In this document: one piece after another, positions 1 to 8,585 of the stretch
Layout: each line of letters begins with the position of its first letter
Position numbering within the stretch: the first letter of the stretch is position 1
NCBI RefSeq assembly: GCF_002964705.1
Contig: NZ_PQCD01000055.1
Coordinates: 1-64,000, forward strand
DNA from: Pseudoalteromonas sp. T1lg75
GTDB lineage: Bacteria > Pseudomonadota > Gammaproteobacteria > Enterobacterales > Alteromonadaceae
Reading direction: 5' to 3'
DNA: 64,000 nt
Notes under the pieces: generated by a model
Database searches by the model: none
The model's input: only the letters and a program-made list of their open reading frames with translations
What the model was told of the DNA's origin: nothing
Program-made: the position numbers and the translations under genes

Positions 1-33
1 GGTATAGGCCTGGGTTCTTTTCTTTTTAGTCAT
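1..33 (-). CDS. IS3-family transposase OrfA, N-terminal fragment (runs off the left edge)
   Basis: Only 11 codons lie inside the window, reading MTKKKRTQAYT. A Lys/Arg-rich start followed by a Tyr-Thr is the usual opening of IS3-family OrfA proteins, the small helix-turn-helix subunit made ahead of the DDE transposase OrfB. The ATG at 33-31 is preceded by AGAGG seven bases upstream on the minus strand, so the start is well supported. The family call rests on this short peptide and on the form of the adjoining element end, so it is an inference. The rest of the transposase lies outside the window. Confidence 0.55.
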   Translation of the reverse strand, partial: MTKKKRTQAYT

Positions 34-34
34 G

Positions 35-76
35 AGACACCTCTTTTTCTAACTATAGAAGGTGTCTACTTTTTTT
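35..76 (+). terminator. Hairpin plus T-tract inside the IS end
   Basis: AGACACCT at 35-42 pairs perfectly with AGGTGTCT at 60-67, and a run of seven T follows at 70-76. On the plus strand this has the form of an intrinsic terminator. It lies just upstream of the transposase orfA, which is on the opposite strand. It may simply be a structural part of the IS end. Confidence 0.45.
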
Positions 77-90
77 GGGTAAGTCCTTTA

Positions 91-193
91 CATAACGCCC
101 CAATAAGAGGCTAAAAATCAGTTGGTTATACTTTAGCGAGGTACGAGCGACAAACCAACTGTTTTTTGACCTACCACTTTATTGGCTTGTTAT
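91..193 (-). other. attC-like recombination site (integron cassette)
   Basis: This is an imperfect palindrome of about 103 bp. The outer arms ATAAC (92-96) and GTTAT (189-193) pair. Unpaired spacers follow (97-99 against 186-188). Next, CCAATAAG (100-107) pairs with CTTTATTGG (177-185), which carries one extra T as expected for an extrahelical base. Inside, CAGTTGGTT (119-127) pairs perfectly with AACCAACTG (153-161), flanked by an A-tract/T-tract pair. This R-spacer-L-variable stem layout is that of integron attC sites. The minus-strand gene at 190-678 ends in the TAA that is part of the right core, as in gene cassettes. The outer core is GTTATG rather than the textbook GTTRRRY, and no integrase is visible. 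Confidence 0.7.
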
Positions 194-678
194 ATTCCCC
201 AAACACATACTTCAAATTGGGGGCTTTGGTTTTCGTTGAACTCAAAGATAACTCCAAAATCCTGTGACTCTCCGACCCAGGACAAATCTCTAAAACCACC
301 ATTTTCGCAAGCTAGTAATTGCATGATACCAAATAAGTTTGATTTAAATTCTTTGGCACTCATTTGATAATGCATTCCTTGAAAGTCAAAACTTAGCCAA
401 CCTTTATAATGGTCAGGAATTTTCAACTTTTTGATATATATTATCGTAGATTGGAAATCGGGATATTCAGTTCGACTCCAGCTAACAACATGCTCTCGAC
501 TAGGCTTAAATTCGCCGTTATTCCAACTAGAAAGAGTTAAATTTCTAACTGCCTCTTTCCTATCTGTTCTTGGGACAGACTCAAAAAGTGCGTGCATCAT
601 AGGATCTAAACTAGAAACGAGTTTCTCATGCTCTTTCCTACAGCTAAATTCATGTAACTTCTGTTCGAGTTTGCTCAT
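190..678 (-). CDS. Hypothetical protein in a probable integron cassette
   Basis: A 162-residue protein I do not recognise. It has no signal peptide or membrane segment; it is charged at the N terminus and rich in Trp and Phe, as expected for a soluble cytoplasmic protein. The gene is visibly more AT-rich than the glycogen genes next to it. Its stop codon sits inside the attC-like palindrome at 91-193, and its start is only 12 bases from GTTATAC at 697-691, a possible core of an upstream recombination site. Cassette genes typically fill the whole space between such sites, as here. No strong Shine-Dalgarno is seen before the ATG, also common in cassette genes. Function unknown. Confidence 0.7.
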   Translation of the reverse strand: MSKLEQKLHEFSCRKEHEKLVSSLDPMMHALFESVPRTDRKEAVRNLTLSSWNNGEFKPSREHVVSWSRTEYPDFQSTIIYIKKLKIPDHYKGWLSFDFQGMHYQMSAKEFKSNLFGIMQLLACENGGFRDLSWVGESQDFGVIFEFNENQSPQFEVCVWGI

Positions 679-690
679 ATCTATAAGGGA

Positions 691-793
691 GTATAACAGC
701 TTATTAGTGCGAATTCCCGGTTAAGGAAGTTATCCACAACCTCACCATTGCCCACTAATAAACTTTTTTATTCAATAATAGCAATAAGTTATC
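691..793 (-). other. Possible degenerate second attC-like palindrome
   Basis: CTTATTAGTG at 700-709 is the inverted complement of CACTAATAA(A/G) around 753-762. A GTTATAC-type core lies at 697-691 on the minus strand, and GATAACTTATT lies at the far side (794-784). The outer-arm spacing gives about 103 bp, the same as the clear attC at 91-193, but the centre is not palindromic. This could be the upstream attC that delimits the cassette, or chance. Confidence 0.25.
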
Positions 794-1023
794 AGGTGTT
801 TTGTTCACACGCAATCGAGAAACGAGCCATAAAAAACGTGCCTTCACTTATTCGAGCCTTGCGTGGCTCGCTATGTACTTTATTTTTGCCAATTAAAATC
901 AGTAACCTATCTCTTATTACCACATAATCGAGCCGTTTTTGTGTATTACATAGCGTGCCAAAACGACGTAATTGACGCGTTTTTACTTATCCATGTTTTT
1001 GAGGATATGGGGCGAAGATCTGT

Positions 1024-1065
1024 TTCTGACACCGAGCCGAGCATCAGTTCGGCCCGGTGTCAGAA
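1024..1065. repeat. Long hairpin downstream of the glycogen operon
   Basis: The arms 1024-1040 and 1049-1065 form a 17-bp stem with a single A/C mismatch and an 8-base loop. It lies 40-81 bases past the glgA stop on the minus strand. There is no T-run on either side, so it is not a classical intrinsic terminator. It may protect the 3' end of the glycogen mRNA, act as a factor-dependent terminator, or be a dispersed palindromic repeat. Confidence 0.6.
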
Positions 1066-1104
1066 TCGGGAATAAAGGATATGGCTGCGCAATACTAAAG
1101 CGAA

Positions 1105-2685
1105 TTAATCTCCATAAAGCTCGCTTAAATAGGCTTTGGCGGCCTCATGCCAGCTAAAGCGACATTCTCTGGCGTTTGCACTTAGCTCTTGCCAATCCTG
1201 GGGCTGATCTTTGTGCATGTCCAGAGCACGAGTAAGGCACGCCAGTAACTGCTCACCTTGCTCTGCTGGGCTGTCGCCATTAAATACAAAGCCGTTCTCT
1301 CCTTCTTTGACCGTATCCTTTAAGCCGCCAACACCGTGCACCAGGCAAGGTGTGCCGCTGCGCAGTGCCAGCATCTGGCTGATACCACAGGGCTCAAACG
1401 AGCTGGGCATAAAGAAGAGCTCACACAGCTCATAGATGGCGTCGCTTAGCGCCAGGGAGAACCCATTGATAAAGAGGAAGTTATCATGTCTGGCCATGGC
1501 TTGAGTTAAGAGCGATTCATAGTATGGGTCGCCGGAGCCGAGCATAATAAAATGCTTTTGTTCTTTGGCCAGTTCATCGAGCACCGCATCGATAACTAAA
1601 GTTCCTTCTGACGATGCCATAGGCTGTGCCAAGGGCTTTGCCAATCGCTGCGCTAACAAGGCGACCTTTTGCGATGTCACCCGTCCCACCGAACCCAACC
1701 AAGGTTTAATTTGCAACTGCTGCCATTGTTGCATGCGCACATGAGCAATATAGTGGCCGCTGCTGAGTTGTGGCTGCTTGGCCATGGCCGAAAACAACGC
1801 CTGCTGCGTTAATGGCCAAAGCGCCTTAGGCGGATAAGATGCGGCCTCTTGTTCATAATCGCAGCCGTTTAATATGCCAACCAAACGACCTTGTTGATGG
1901 GCCTTTTGTAATTCGCCCTCTAAGCCCTCACCGCCGATAAAGCCCCGCTCTGGGTCGCTCGGTTGCAATACTTCCTCAACATACGTTGGCGACACCAGGT
2001 GAATTTTATCGCACAAAGTAATGGCCGCGCGCACCGGGTTATAGCAGTGCAGGTAGTGCGGATCGCAGATTTGCTGACCATCATAACCCAGCCAGGGGAA
2101 CCAGGTTTGCAGCGATGACTCATCGCCGCTAAACGGGCGCGTGCCCTGCAGCGCCAGGTTATGCACCGTATAAACGGTGCGTAATTCCTGCAGGCACCGA
2201 TACTGAGGCGCAAACGCCCGTAGCACCGCCAGAGTAGCGCTGTGCCAGTCATGCAGGTGCAACACCTCAAGCTCGCCAAAGCCGCCCTGCTTTATGGCCT
2301 CGGCCACCCCCACGCAGAATAATGCGAACTTGCTGGCATCCGCAGCGAAGGGGCGATTATCCGTGTCATTGTGATACACCTCGGCGCTATTAAACCAGGG
2401 GTGGCTCAATACATAGTGCGTCACCCCCTGCTCCACCAGCACCCGATATAAATTCAGGGTTAGCTGATTGCCCGCAAAGTTCACCGAGTATTGACCGCAA
2501 AGCGTGCGCTCAGCTAACTCCAGGCAGGCGTACTCGGGAAGCACCACCTGTACCCCATTACCGCTGAGACCTGTATTTACCTCGGCAATAGCCTTTGACA
2601 CCTCGGCAACCACATCGGCAACGCCCCCTACCTTGGCGCCGCTAATCGCGGCGCTTTCGCTACTTACAAATAATACTGCACTCAT
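1105..2685 (-). CDS. glgA: Glycogen synthase (ADP-glucose type)
   Basis: A GT5-family glycosyltransferase of 526 residues that adds glucose from ADP-glucose to the non-reducing ends of alpha-1,4-glucan in the cytoplasm. The N-terminal substrate loop KVGG is at residues 18-21, reading KVGGVADV where most relatives have KVGGLADV. The C-terminal nucleotide-sugar motif SSFEPCGISQ is at about 428-437, followed by the GVGGLKDTV loop. Length is slightly above the roughly 480 of the Escherichia coli enzyme. It is the last gene of the operon and starts five bases after the glgC stop. Confidence 0.95.
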   Translation of the reverse strand: MSAVLFVSSESAAISGAKVGGVADVVAEVSKAIAEVNTGLSGNGVQVVLPEYACLELAERTLCGQYSVNFAGNQLTLNLYRVLVEQGVTHYVLSHPWFNSAEVYHNDTDNRPFAADASKFALFCVGVAEAIKQGGFGELEVLHLHDWHSATLAVLRAFAPQYRCLQELRTVYTVHNLALQGTRPFSGDESSLQTWFPWLGYDGQQICDPHYLHCYNPVRAAITLCDKIHLVSPTYVEEVLQPSDPERGFIGGEGLEGELQKAHQQGRLVGILNGCDYEQEAASYPPKALWPLTQQALFSAMAKQPQLSSGHYIAHVRMQQWQQLQIKPWLGSVGRVTSQKVALLAQRLAKPLAQPMASSEGTLVIDAVLDELAKEQKHFIMLGSGDPYYESLLTQAMARHDNFLFINGFSLALSDAIYELCELFFMPSSFEPCGISQMLALRSGTPCLVHGVGGLKDTVKEGENGFVFNGDSPAEQGEQLLACLTRALDMHKDQPQDWQELSANARECRFSWHEAAKAYLSELYGD

Positions 2686-2690
2686 AAGAA

Positions 2691-3983
2691 CTAGGCCCTT
2701 TGCTGCTCGGCGCTGTTGGTCTTTGCCGCCAAGGCCGCGAGCATATCGCGGGTCACCAGCACGATACCGTTTTTAGACACCCTAAAGCCGTTGGCGCGGT
2801 CCTGATCATGATCGACGCCTATGTGCAGACCCGCCGGAATCTTACAGCTGCGGTCGATGATCGCCCGTTTTATACGGCAATTGCGGTTAACCACCACCCC
2901 GGGCAACACCACCGCCTCTTCTATTTCACAGTAGGAATGCACATAGACATTGGAGAACAACAGGGATTTACGCACCGTTGAACCGGAAATAATACAGCCG
3001 CCGGATACCGTGGAGTCCACCGCCATGCCGCGACGGTCATCATCATCGAAAATAAACTTGGCCGGTGGCAGTTGCTCCTGATACGTCCAAATTGGCCAGC
3101 TTGGGTCGTAAAGATCCAGCTTTGGTTCTGGCGATACCAGCTCCATATTCGCCTCCCAGAACGAGTCCAGGGTGCCCACATCGCGCCAATAGGGTTGCCC
3201 CGACATATTCGGGTCGGTAAACGGAAAGGCAAACACCTTATGTTTATCTATCAGTGCAGGAATAATGTCGTGACCGAAATCACGGCCCGAGCAGGAATTT
3301 TGTGCATCCTTTTTTAATTGCTCGAACAAAAACTCGGTGTTGAACACATAGTTACCCATGGATGCCAGACAGCGGCCACTCTTGCCGGGAATTTCATTAG
3401 GCACCGGCGGCTTTTCATCGAAGCGGCGGATTTGATTATGTTCATCCACCGTCATCACCCCAAAGGTGTTCGCCGCGTCCTGACTATCCACCTCGATACA
3501 ACACACCGTCATGTCGGCACCCGTTTCCACATGCTTGGCCAGCAGAGCACCATAGTCCATGCGATAGACATGATCGCCGGATAAAATCATCACATAGCGC
3601 GGCAAGTCGTGGCGAATAATATCCATATTCTGGAACACCGCATCGGCGGTACCGCAATACCAGTCATCACCGTAACGCTGCGACGCCGGTAGAATTTCCA
3701 CCGACTCACCCAGCTCCTTTTTGAAATGACCCCAGGCGCGTTGCACATGGCGAATGAGCGAGTGCGACTTATACTGAGTGGCCACACCAACGCGACGAAT
3801 GCCCGAGTTGATGCAATTAGACAGCGGAAAGTCGATGATCCTGTGTTTGCCGCCAAAATACACTGCCGGCTTAGCTCGCCAGTCGGTGAGCTCGTGCAGG
3901 CGCGAGCCTCGGCCACCGGCGAGGATCAAGGCATAGGTATCACGGGTCAGGTTACTAATATAGCGATTGGCATAACTGGGCAT
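2691..3983 (-). CDS. glgC: Glucose-1-phosphate adenylyltransferase (ADP-glucose pyrophosphorylase)
   Basis: It makes ADP-glucose from glucose-1-phosphate and ATP, the committed and normally allosterically controlled step of bacterial glycogen synthesis. The nucleotidyl-transferase signature GGRGSRL is at residues 23-29, with [11 protein letters not shown] downstream and a left-handed beta-helix C terminus. A longer reading frame opens at 4007, but the ATG at 3983 has AAGGAG seven bases upstream and gives 430 residues, close to the 431 of the E. coli enzyme, so I use it. This leaves one base between the glgP stop and this start, consistent with coupled translation. Confidence 0.95.
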   Translation of the reverse strand: MPSYANRYISNLTRDTYALILAGGRGSRLHELTDWRAKPAVYFGGKHRIIDFPLSNCINSGIRRVGVATQYKSHSLIRHVQRAWGHFKKELGESVEILPASQRYGDDWYCGTADAVFQNMDIIRHDLPRYVMILSGDHVYRMDYGALLAKHVETGADMTVCCIEVDSQDAANTFGVMTVDEHNQIRRFDEKPPVPNEIPGKSGRCLASMGNYVFNTEFLFEQLKKDAQNSCSGRDFGHDIIPALIDKHKVFAFPFTDPNMSGQPYWRDVGTLDSFWEANMELVSPEPKLDLYDPSWPIWTYQEQLPPAKFIFDDDDRRGMAVDSTVSGGCIISGSTVRKSLLFSNVYVHSYCEIEEAVVLPGVVVNRNCRIKRAIIDRSCKIPAGLHIGVDHDQDRANGFRVSKNGIVLVTRDMLAALAAKTNSAEQQRA

Positions 3984-3984
3984 A

Positions 3985-6474
3985 CTATTCTCCTTGGGGT
4001 GAAGCAATCGGGCTTAGGCGCCAAATCTCTTGACTGTATTGGGCAATGGTTCGGTCACTGGAAAACGGGCCGGATGCGGCGGTGTTTAACACACTCATTT
4101 GCGTCCAACCTTGTTTATCCTCGTAGGCTTTGCTGACGCGCTCCTGCGCCTGGCAATAATCGGCAAAGTCGTAACAGGTCAGCCAGGGATCCGAATCGCT
4201 GTAAAGCGCCGCCAGAATGGAATCGAAGATCCCCGGCTCACAGAGGTTGAAATGGCCGCTTTTTAGCAGCGCCAGCACGGCGGATAAATTCTCATCTCCG
4301 GCGATGATGTCCTTGGCGTTGTAGTGACTGCGAATGGTATCGACCTGATCAATCTCGGCACCAAACACAAAGAAATGCTCGCCCCCCAAGGCGTCACGCA
4401 TCTCCACATTGGCACCGTCCAAGGTGCCTATGGTAATGGCGCCGTTCATCATAAATTTCATATTGCCGGTGCCCGAGGCCTCCTTACCCGCAGTGGAGAT
4501 TTGCTCGGACAGATCCGCCGCCGGACAAATGGTTTCCATGGCGGTGACATTATAGTTGGGCAAAAACGCCACCCTGAGCCAGGGCCTGGCTTTGGCATCG
4601 TTATTGATGGTCGCCGCCACATTGCTGATCAACTTGATGATCTGCTTAGCCATAAAATAGCCCGGCGCCGCTTTGCCGCCAATGAGCACACAGCGCGGCA
4701 CCATGGTCTCGGTGTCGCCATCACAAATACGTCGATACAGATGGATAACGTGGAGAATATTGAGCAACTGGCGTTTGTATTCGTGAATGCGTTTAACCTG
4801 AACGTCAAAGAGCATGTTGGCGTCAAATTCGACGCCGCACTGCGACTGCACCAGGGCGCACAGGCGCTGCTTATTAGCCTGTTTTACCTGTTGCCACTGC
4901 GCCAGTAATTGGGGTTCATCATAATAACGGCGCAGTTTGCTGATCTCACTAAAGTCATCTTGCCAGTGCGCGCCAATCTTGCTGGTGATCAGCGCCGCCA
5001 GCTGGGGATTACAATGCATCAGCCAGCGCCTGGGGGTTACGCCATTGGTCTTGTTATTAAATTTATGCGGCCATAGCTCGTAAAAGTCTTTAAACAGGTT
5101 TTGCCTTAGCAACAGACTGTGCAACGCCGCCACGCCATTAACCGAGTAACTGCCAACGATGGCCAGATACGCCATGCGCACCTGAGGCTCGGCGCCCTCT
5201 TCGATTAACGACATCGCTCTTTGCTTGTCACTGCAACCCGGCCATTGCTTCGCCACCTCGACCAGGAATCGGGCATTGATCTCATAAATAATCTCCAGCA
5301 AGCGCGGTAACAGCCGGGCAAACAAGGCCACCGACCACTTTTCCAAGGCCTCTGGCAACAAGGTATGGTTGGTGTAAGCCATGGTTTTAGTGGTTATCTC
5401 CCAGGCCTGCGGCCAATCGAGCGCGTGCTCATCAATGAGCAAACGCATCAGCTCCGCCACGGCAATACTCGGATGGGTGTCGTTAAGCTGAAACACATGG
5501 TAATCGGCAAACTCGGTAAAATCGTCGCCGTGCTTTTCACACCAGATCTTCAGCCTGTCCTGCAAGGACGCACTGCATAAGAAGTATTGCTGGCGCAGGC
5601 GCAACTCTTTGCCGTTTTCCGAGGCATCGTTGGGATACAGCACCATGGAGATCTGCTCGGCCAGGTTCTTCTTCGCCACCGCCTCGGCATAGCCCCCGGC
5701 ATTGAATTCACTCAGGTCAAACTCATCGGTGGCTTCGCTTTTCCATAGCCTTAAGGTGTTGACCACGTCATTGCCACTGCCCGGGACAGGCACATCGTAG
5801 GGCACGGCAAACACATCATGGGTGTCGACCCACACGCGATGGCTGCGCCCGCTGGCGTCTTTATACACCTCCACATGGCCGAAGAATTTAACCCGCACCG
5901 TTTGGTCCGGTGCCGGCAGCTCCCAGGGGTGGCCCTCATGCAACCAGTGATCCGGTTGCTCTACCTGATAGCCATTGTCCAGGCGCTGGTTGAACATGCC
6001 ATATTCATAGCGAATACCGTAACCGGTCACCGGCAGCCCCATGGCCGCACAGCTATCGAGAAAACACGCCGCCAGGCGCCCAAGGCCGCCATTACCCAGG
6101 CCGGCATCGTGCTCGGCATCGGCCACGTGCTCCAGCTCGGCGCAGTAGTTTGCCAGTGCCGCCGTAACTTCATCGGCCAAATCGAGATTTAAAATGGCGT
6201 TATTAAGGCTGCGGCCAATTAAAAACTCCAAGGACAGATAGGAGACGCTGCGTTTGTCGGCGTTGTCATTACGGGTATGACGCATGCGTGCCACCAAGCG
6301 GTCACGTATGGTTAGCGCCAGAGCCTGATAAAGATAATGCTGCGACTCCCCTACCTTGTCGCGACCCAGGGTGTAGTGAAAGTGCCGGGCCAGGTCGACG
6401 GCCAGGGTTTGGCTGTCGAGCAAGGGGGCTTCTTGCCAGTCGTAGGGTTGGCATTGTGGTGCAGGTTTTGTCAT
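3985..6474 (-). CDS. glgP: Glycogen/maltodextrin phosphorylase
   Basis: A GT35 phosphorylase of 829 residues that releases glucose-1-phosphate from the non-reducing ends of glycogen. The pyridoxal-phosphate motif [15 protein letters not shown] begins at about residue 665, placing the cofactor lysine at about 673. The N-terminal half carries the conserved [15 protein letters not shown] segment. Length fits the bacterial family (about 800-830). Its ATG overlaps the glgX stop as ATGA. Phosphorolysis of glycogen and GlgC action meet at glucose-1-phosphate, so synthesis and breakdown share one transcript here. A maltodextrin phosphorylase specificity cannot be excluded. Confidence 0.94.
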   Translation of the reverse strand: MTKPAPQCQPYDWQEAPLLDSQTLAVDLARHFHYTLGRDKVGESQHYLYQALALTIRDRLVARMRHTRNDNADKRSVSYLSLEFLIGRSLNNAILNLDLADEVTAALANYCAELEHVADAEHDAGLGNGGLGRLAACFLDSCAAMGLPVTGYGIRYEYGMFNQRLDNGYQVEQPDHWLHEGHPWELPAPDQTVRVKFFGHVEVYKDASGRSHRVWVDTHDVFAVPYDVPVPGSGNDVVNTLRLWKSEATDEFDLSEFNAGGYAEAVAKKNLAEQISMVLYPNDASENGKELRLRQQYFLCSASLQDRLKIWCEKHGDDFTEFADYHVFQLNDTHPSIAVAELMRLLIDEHALDWPQAWEITTKTMAYTNHTLLPEALEKWSVALFARLLPRLLEIIYEINARFLVEVAKQWPGCSDKQRAMSLIEEGAEPQVRMAYLAIVGSYSVNGVAALHSLLLRQNLFKDFYELWPHKFNNKTNGVTPRRWLMHCNPQLAALITSKIGAHWQDDFSEISKLRRYYDEPQLLAQWQQVKQANKQRLCALVQSQCGVEFDANMLFDVQVKRIHEYKRQLLNILHVIHLYRRICDGDTETMVPRCVLIGGKAAPGYFMAKQIIKLISNVAATINNDAKARPWLRVAFLPNYNVTAMETICPAADLSEQISTAGKEASGTGNMKFMMNGAITIGTLDGANVEMRDALGGEHFFVFGAEIDQVDTIRSHYNAKDIIAGDENLSAVLALLKSGHFNLCEPGIFDSILAALYSDSDPWLTCYDFADYCQAQERVSKAYEDKQGWTQMSVLNTAASGPFSSDRTIAQYSQEIWRLSPIASPQGE

Positions 6475-8585
6475 GCTGAAGGTCTCACTATTTGCGGCCA
6501 GGGAATATTGCTAAATACCGAGCTGGAACCCGGGCTCAGGGTCAGTTCGTCGCCCTCGTAGAGGTCCGGTGGCGTGCGCTTATCGCTCTCACCCAAGGTG
6601 TGGCTATCACTGCTGAGTACGCAGTGCCAGCGCCCTGGTACGCACTCATCACCAGGTTCGGGCGCATCTGAGCTCAAGGCCAAAGGCGGCAAACGCAAGG
6701 TGCGTTCACTGCCACCTCGGTGTAACACTATGGCCAAACTCTGCTGACGCTCGTTATCGACCAGGGTGTAGATCAGGGTATGCAGGCTGGCATCGTGCCA
6801 ATCCTGGGTTTGCATTTGTGTGCCATCGGGGCGATACCAGAGCAAACTAAAGCGGGGATCGTCCGGATGGACATGCCTGTCCAGGGTAAAAATGGCGAAG
6901 TAACGACGTAAGGTCAGCACCTCGCTGATAAAACTCGCCAAGGGATGGTGACTGTTGTAATCGTGCCAGGCCAGCCAGCTAATGGCGTTATCCTGACAAT
7001 AGGCATTATTATTGCCGCCCTGGGTATGACCGAGCTCACTGCCGGCACTGAGCATGGGTACCCCCTTAGAAAGCAGCAGGGTAAGCAGCAGATTCTTTTG
7101 TGCTTTTAGGCGACGCGCCTTAACTTGCGGGTCCTGGCTATGCCCTTCGACACCATAATTACAGCTGTAGTTAGCACTGTGGCCATCGCGGTTATGCTCG
7201 CCATTGGCCTGATTATGCTTGTGCTCATAACTGACCAGATCGGTCAGGGTAAAACCATCGTGGCTGACAATAAAATTAATGCTGCTGCTCGGGGGGCGAT
7301 TGACGAAGATATCGGCCGAGCCATGCAGACGTTTGGCCAGCAGCCCCAGCATATCGGCATCACCTCGCCAAAAACGGCGCACCACATCACGATATTGGTC
7401 GTTCCATTCCCGCCACGGCGGCGCAAAAGCACCCAGCTGGTAACCGCCCGGGCCTATATCCCAGGGCTCGGCAATGACCTTGGCACGGCGCAATATGGGG
7501 TCTTGCGCCAGACATTGGAAGAAACTGTGGGCGGCGTCAAAGCCCCTTTTATTGCGACCGAGAATGGGCGCCAGATCAAAGCGAAAACCGTCTACGCCCA
7601 AGACCTGGTACCAGTAGCGCAGGCTATCAAGCACCAATTGCAGGGTTTGCGGATGCTCCAGCGCCAGGGTATTACCGCAGCCGGTGTCGTTGATATACTG
7701 GCCTTGGCCATCAAGGCGATAATAGGCCCGGTTATCAAATCCGCGCAGGTGACAACAAGGCCCAAGCAAGGCGCCCTCACTGCTGTGGTTGTAGACTACA
7801 TCGATGATCACCTCCAAACCCTCGCTGTGCAGTTTACTGACCATCTCGGTAAACTCCTGCACTGGGTGATCCAGGGCATAGTCCCGATGCGGAGCAAAAT
7901 AGCTCAGAGTGTTGTATCCCCAGTAATTACTAAGCCCTAACGGCGCCAAAAACGGCTCACTGATAAATTCGTGTACCGGCATCAGCTCAACACTGGTGAC
8001 CCCTAAGGCCTTCACATGCTCAATAAAGGTGTGTTCGGCCAAGGCTAAAAAGGTACCGCGCTTGGCCGGGCTAATGCCGTTGTGGCGCGCCGACCAACCC
8101 TTAACATGGCACTCGTAAATCACCGTTTCCGACCAGGGGATGTCCGGGCGCTTGCCGGTATAAGGGGTCGCCTGACATACCTTGGATTTAGGCATAAGAT
8201 GGGCATTGTCCAAGGGGCATAAAACGCCCTGTTCATCGATGGCGCGATGGCGCACGCTGGGCTGAAACTCCCCATGGAGCGCATAGCTATAGGGGTCAAT
8301 CAGAAGCTTATTGGCGTTGTAGAGCTGACCTTGTTGTGGGGCAAATGGGCCATGCACCCGATAGCCATAGAGCTGCCCCGCGTGAAGGCCATCGATTTGC
8401 ACACTCCAAAGCCCGGCTTCGCCGCGATGCAAAGGCACTCGAGCCACTTCGCTATGGCCGGAGTGGTCATACAGGGACAGAGACACAGACTCAGCATGCT
8501 CGGCAAAAACACAAAAGTTCACGCCCTCGGCATTGACCGAAGCGCCCAAGGGGTCAGTTTTGCCGTTACGGGTTAGCCACTGCAT
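6471..8585 (-). CDS. glgX: Glycogen debranching enzyme (isoamylase type)
   Basis: A GH13 subfamily 11 enzyme of 704 residues that hydrolyses alpha-1,6 branches, usually after phosphorylase has shortened the outer chains. An N-terminal CBM48-like beta domain (about 8-95) precedes the catalytic barrel. The nucleophile is in DGFRFD (about D337) and the acid/base in IAEPWD (about E373); the third region reads VSHDGFTL. The E. coli protein is somewhat shorter (657). The start overlaps the end of glgB by 20 bases and no strong ribosome site stands out, which suggests coupled translation. The stop overlaps glgP by four bases. Confidence 0.93.
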   Translation of the reverse strand: MQWLTRNGKTDPLGASVNAEGVNFCVFAEHAESVSLSLYDHSGHSEVARVPLHRGEAGLWSVQIDGLHAGQLYGYRVHGPFAPQQGQLYNANKLLIDPYSYALHGEFQPSVRHRAIDEQGVLCPLDNAHLMPKSKVCQATPYTGKRPDIPWSETVIYECHVKGWSARHNGISPAKRGTFLALAEHTFIEHVKALGVTSVELMPVHEFISEPFLAPLGLSNYWGYNTLSYFAPHRDYALDHPVQEFTEMVSKLHSEGLEVIIDVVYNHSSEGALLGPCCHLRGFDNRAYYRLDGQGQYINDTGCGNTLALEHPQTLQLVLDSLRYWYQVLGVDGFRFDLAPILGRNKRGFDAAHSFFQCLAQDPILRRAKVIAEPWDIGPGGYQLGAFAPPWREWNDQYRDVVRRFWRGDADMLGLLAKRLHGSADIFVNRPPSSSINFIVSHDGFTLTDLVSYEHKHNQANGEHNRDGHSANYSCNYGVEGHSQDPQVKARRLKAQKNLLLTLLLSKGVPMLSAGSELGHTQGGNNNAYCQDNAISWLAWHDYNSHHPLASFISEVLTLRRYFAIFTLDRHVHPDDPRFSLLWYRPDGTQMQTQDWHDASLHTLIYTLVDNERQQSLAIVLHRGGSERTLRLPPLALSSDAPEPGDECVPGRWHCVLSSDSHTLGESDKRTPPDLYEGDELTLSPGSSSVFSNIPWPQIVRPSA

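Larger units (their letters stand above)
1..92 (-). mobile_element. End of an IS3-like insertion sequence (partial)
   Basis: Reading the minus strand from about 92, the sequence begins TGTAAAGGACTTACCC, runs into an A-tract and GTAGACACC, and reaches the OrfA start at 33. Ends of the form TG-(N)-ACCC-AAAA-GT-AGACA are common in the IS3 family. The outer boundary at about 92 is inferred from the TG terminus; the other end and any target duplication are outside the window. The element touches the attC-like palindrome at 91-193 directly. Confidence 0.5.
679..1104. other. Gene-free stretch with several inverted repeats
   Basis: No credible gene. It contains a candidate second, degenerate attC (691-793), a small hairpin with CGAGCC/GGCTCG arms (853-870), a pair of inverted 14-mers matching at 12 positions (865-878 with 946-959), scattered copies of CGAGCC (823, 853, 929, 1034), and the long hairpin at 1024-1065 described separately. 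It may be the remains of a mobile or cassette region between the integron-like DNA and the glycogen operon. Confidence 0.6.

Noticed and set aside
863..1157. Two overlapping plus-strand frames of 61-70 codons before glgA
   Set aside because: They run through the inverted repeats and into the glgA 3' end, with no ribosome site or family resemblance.
7125..7940. 271-codon frame antisense to glgX
   Set aside because: It lies wholly opposite a gene with clear catalytic motifs; long antisense frames are expected from its codon bias.
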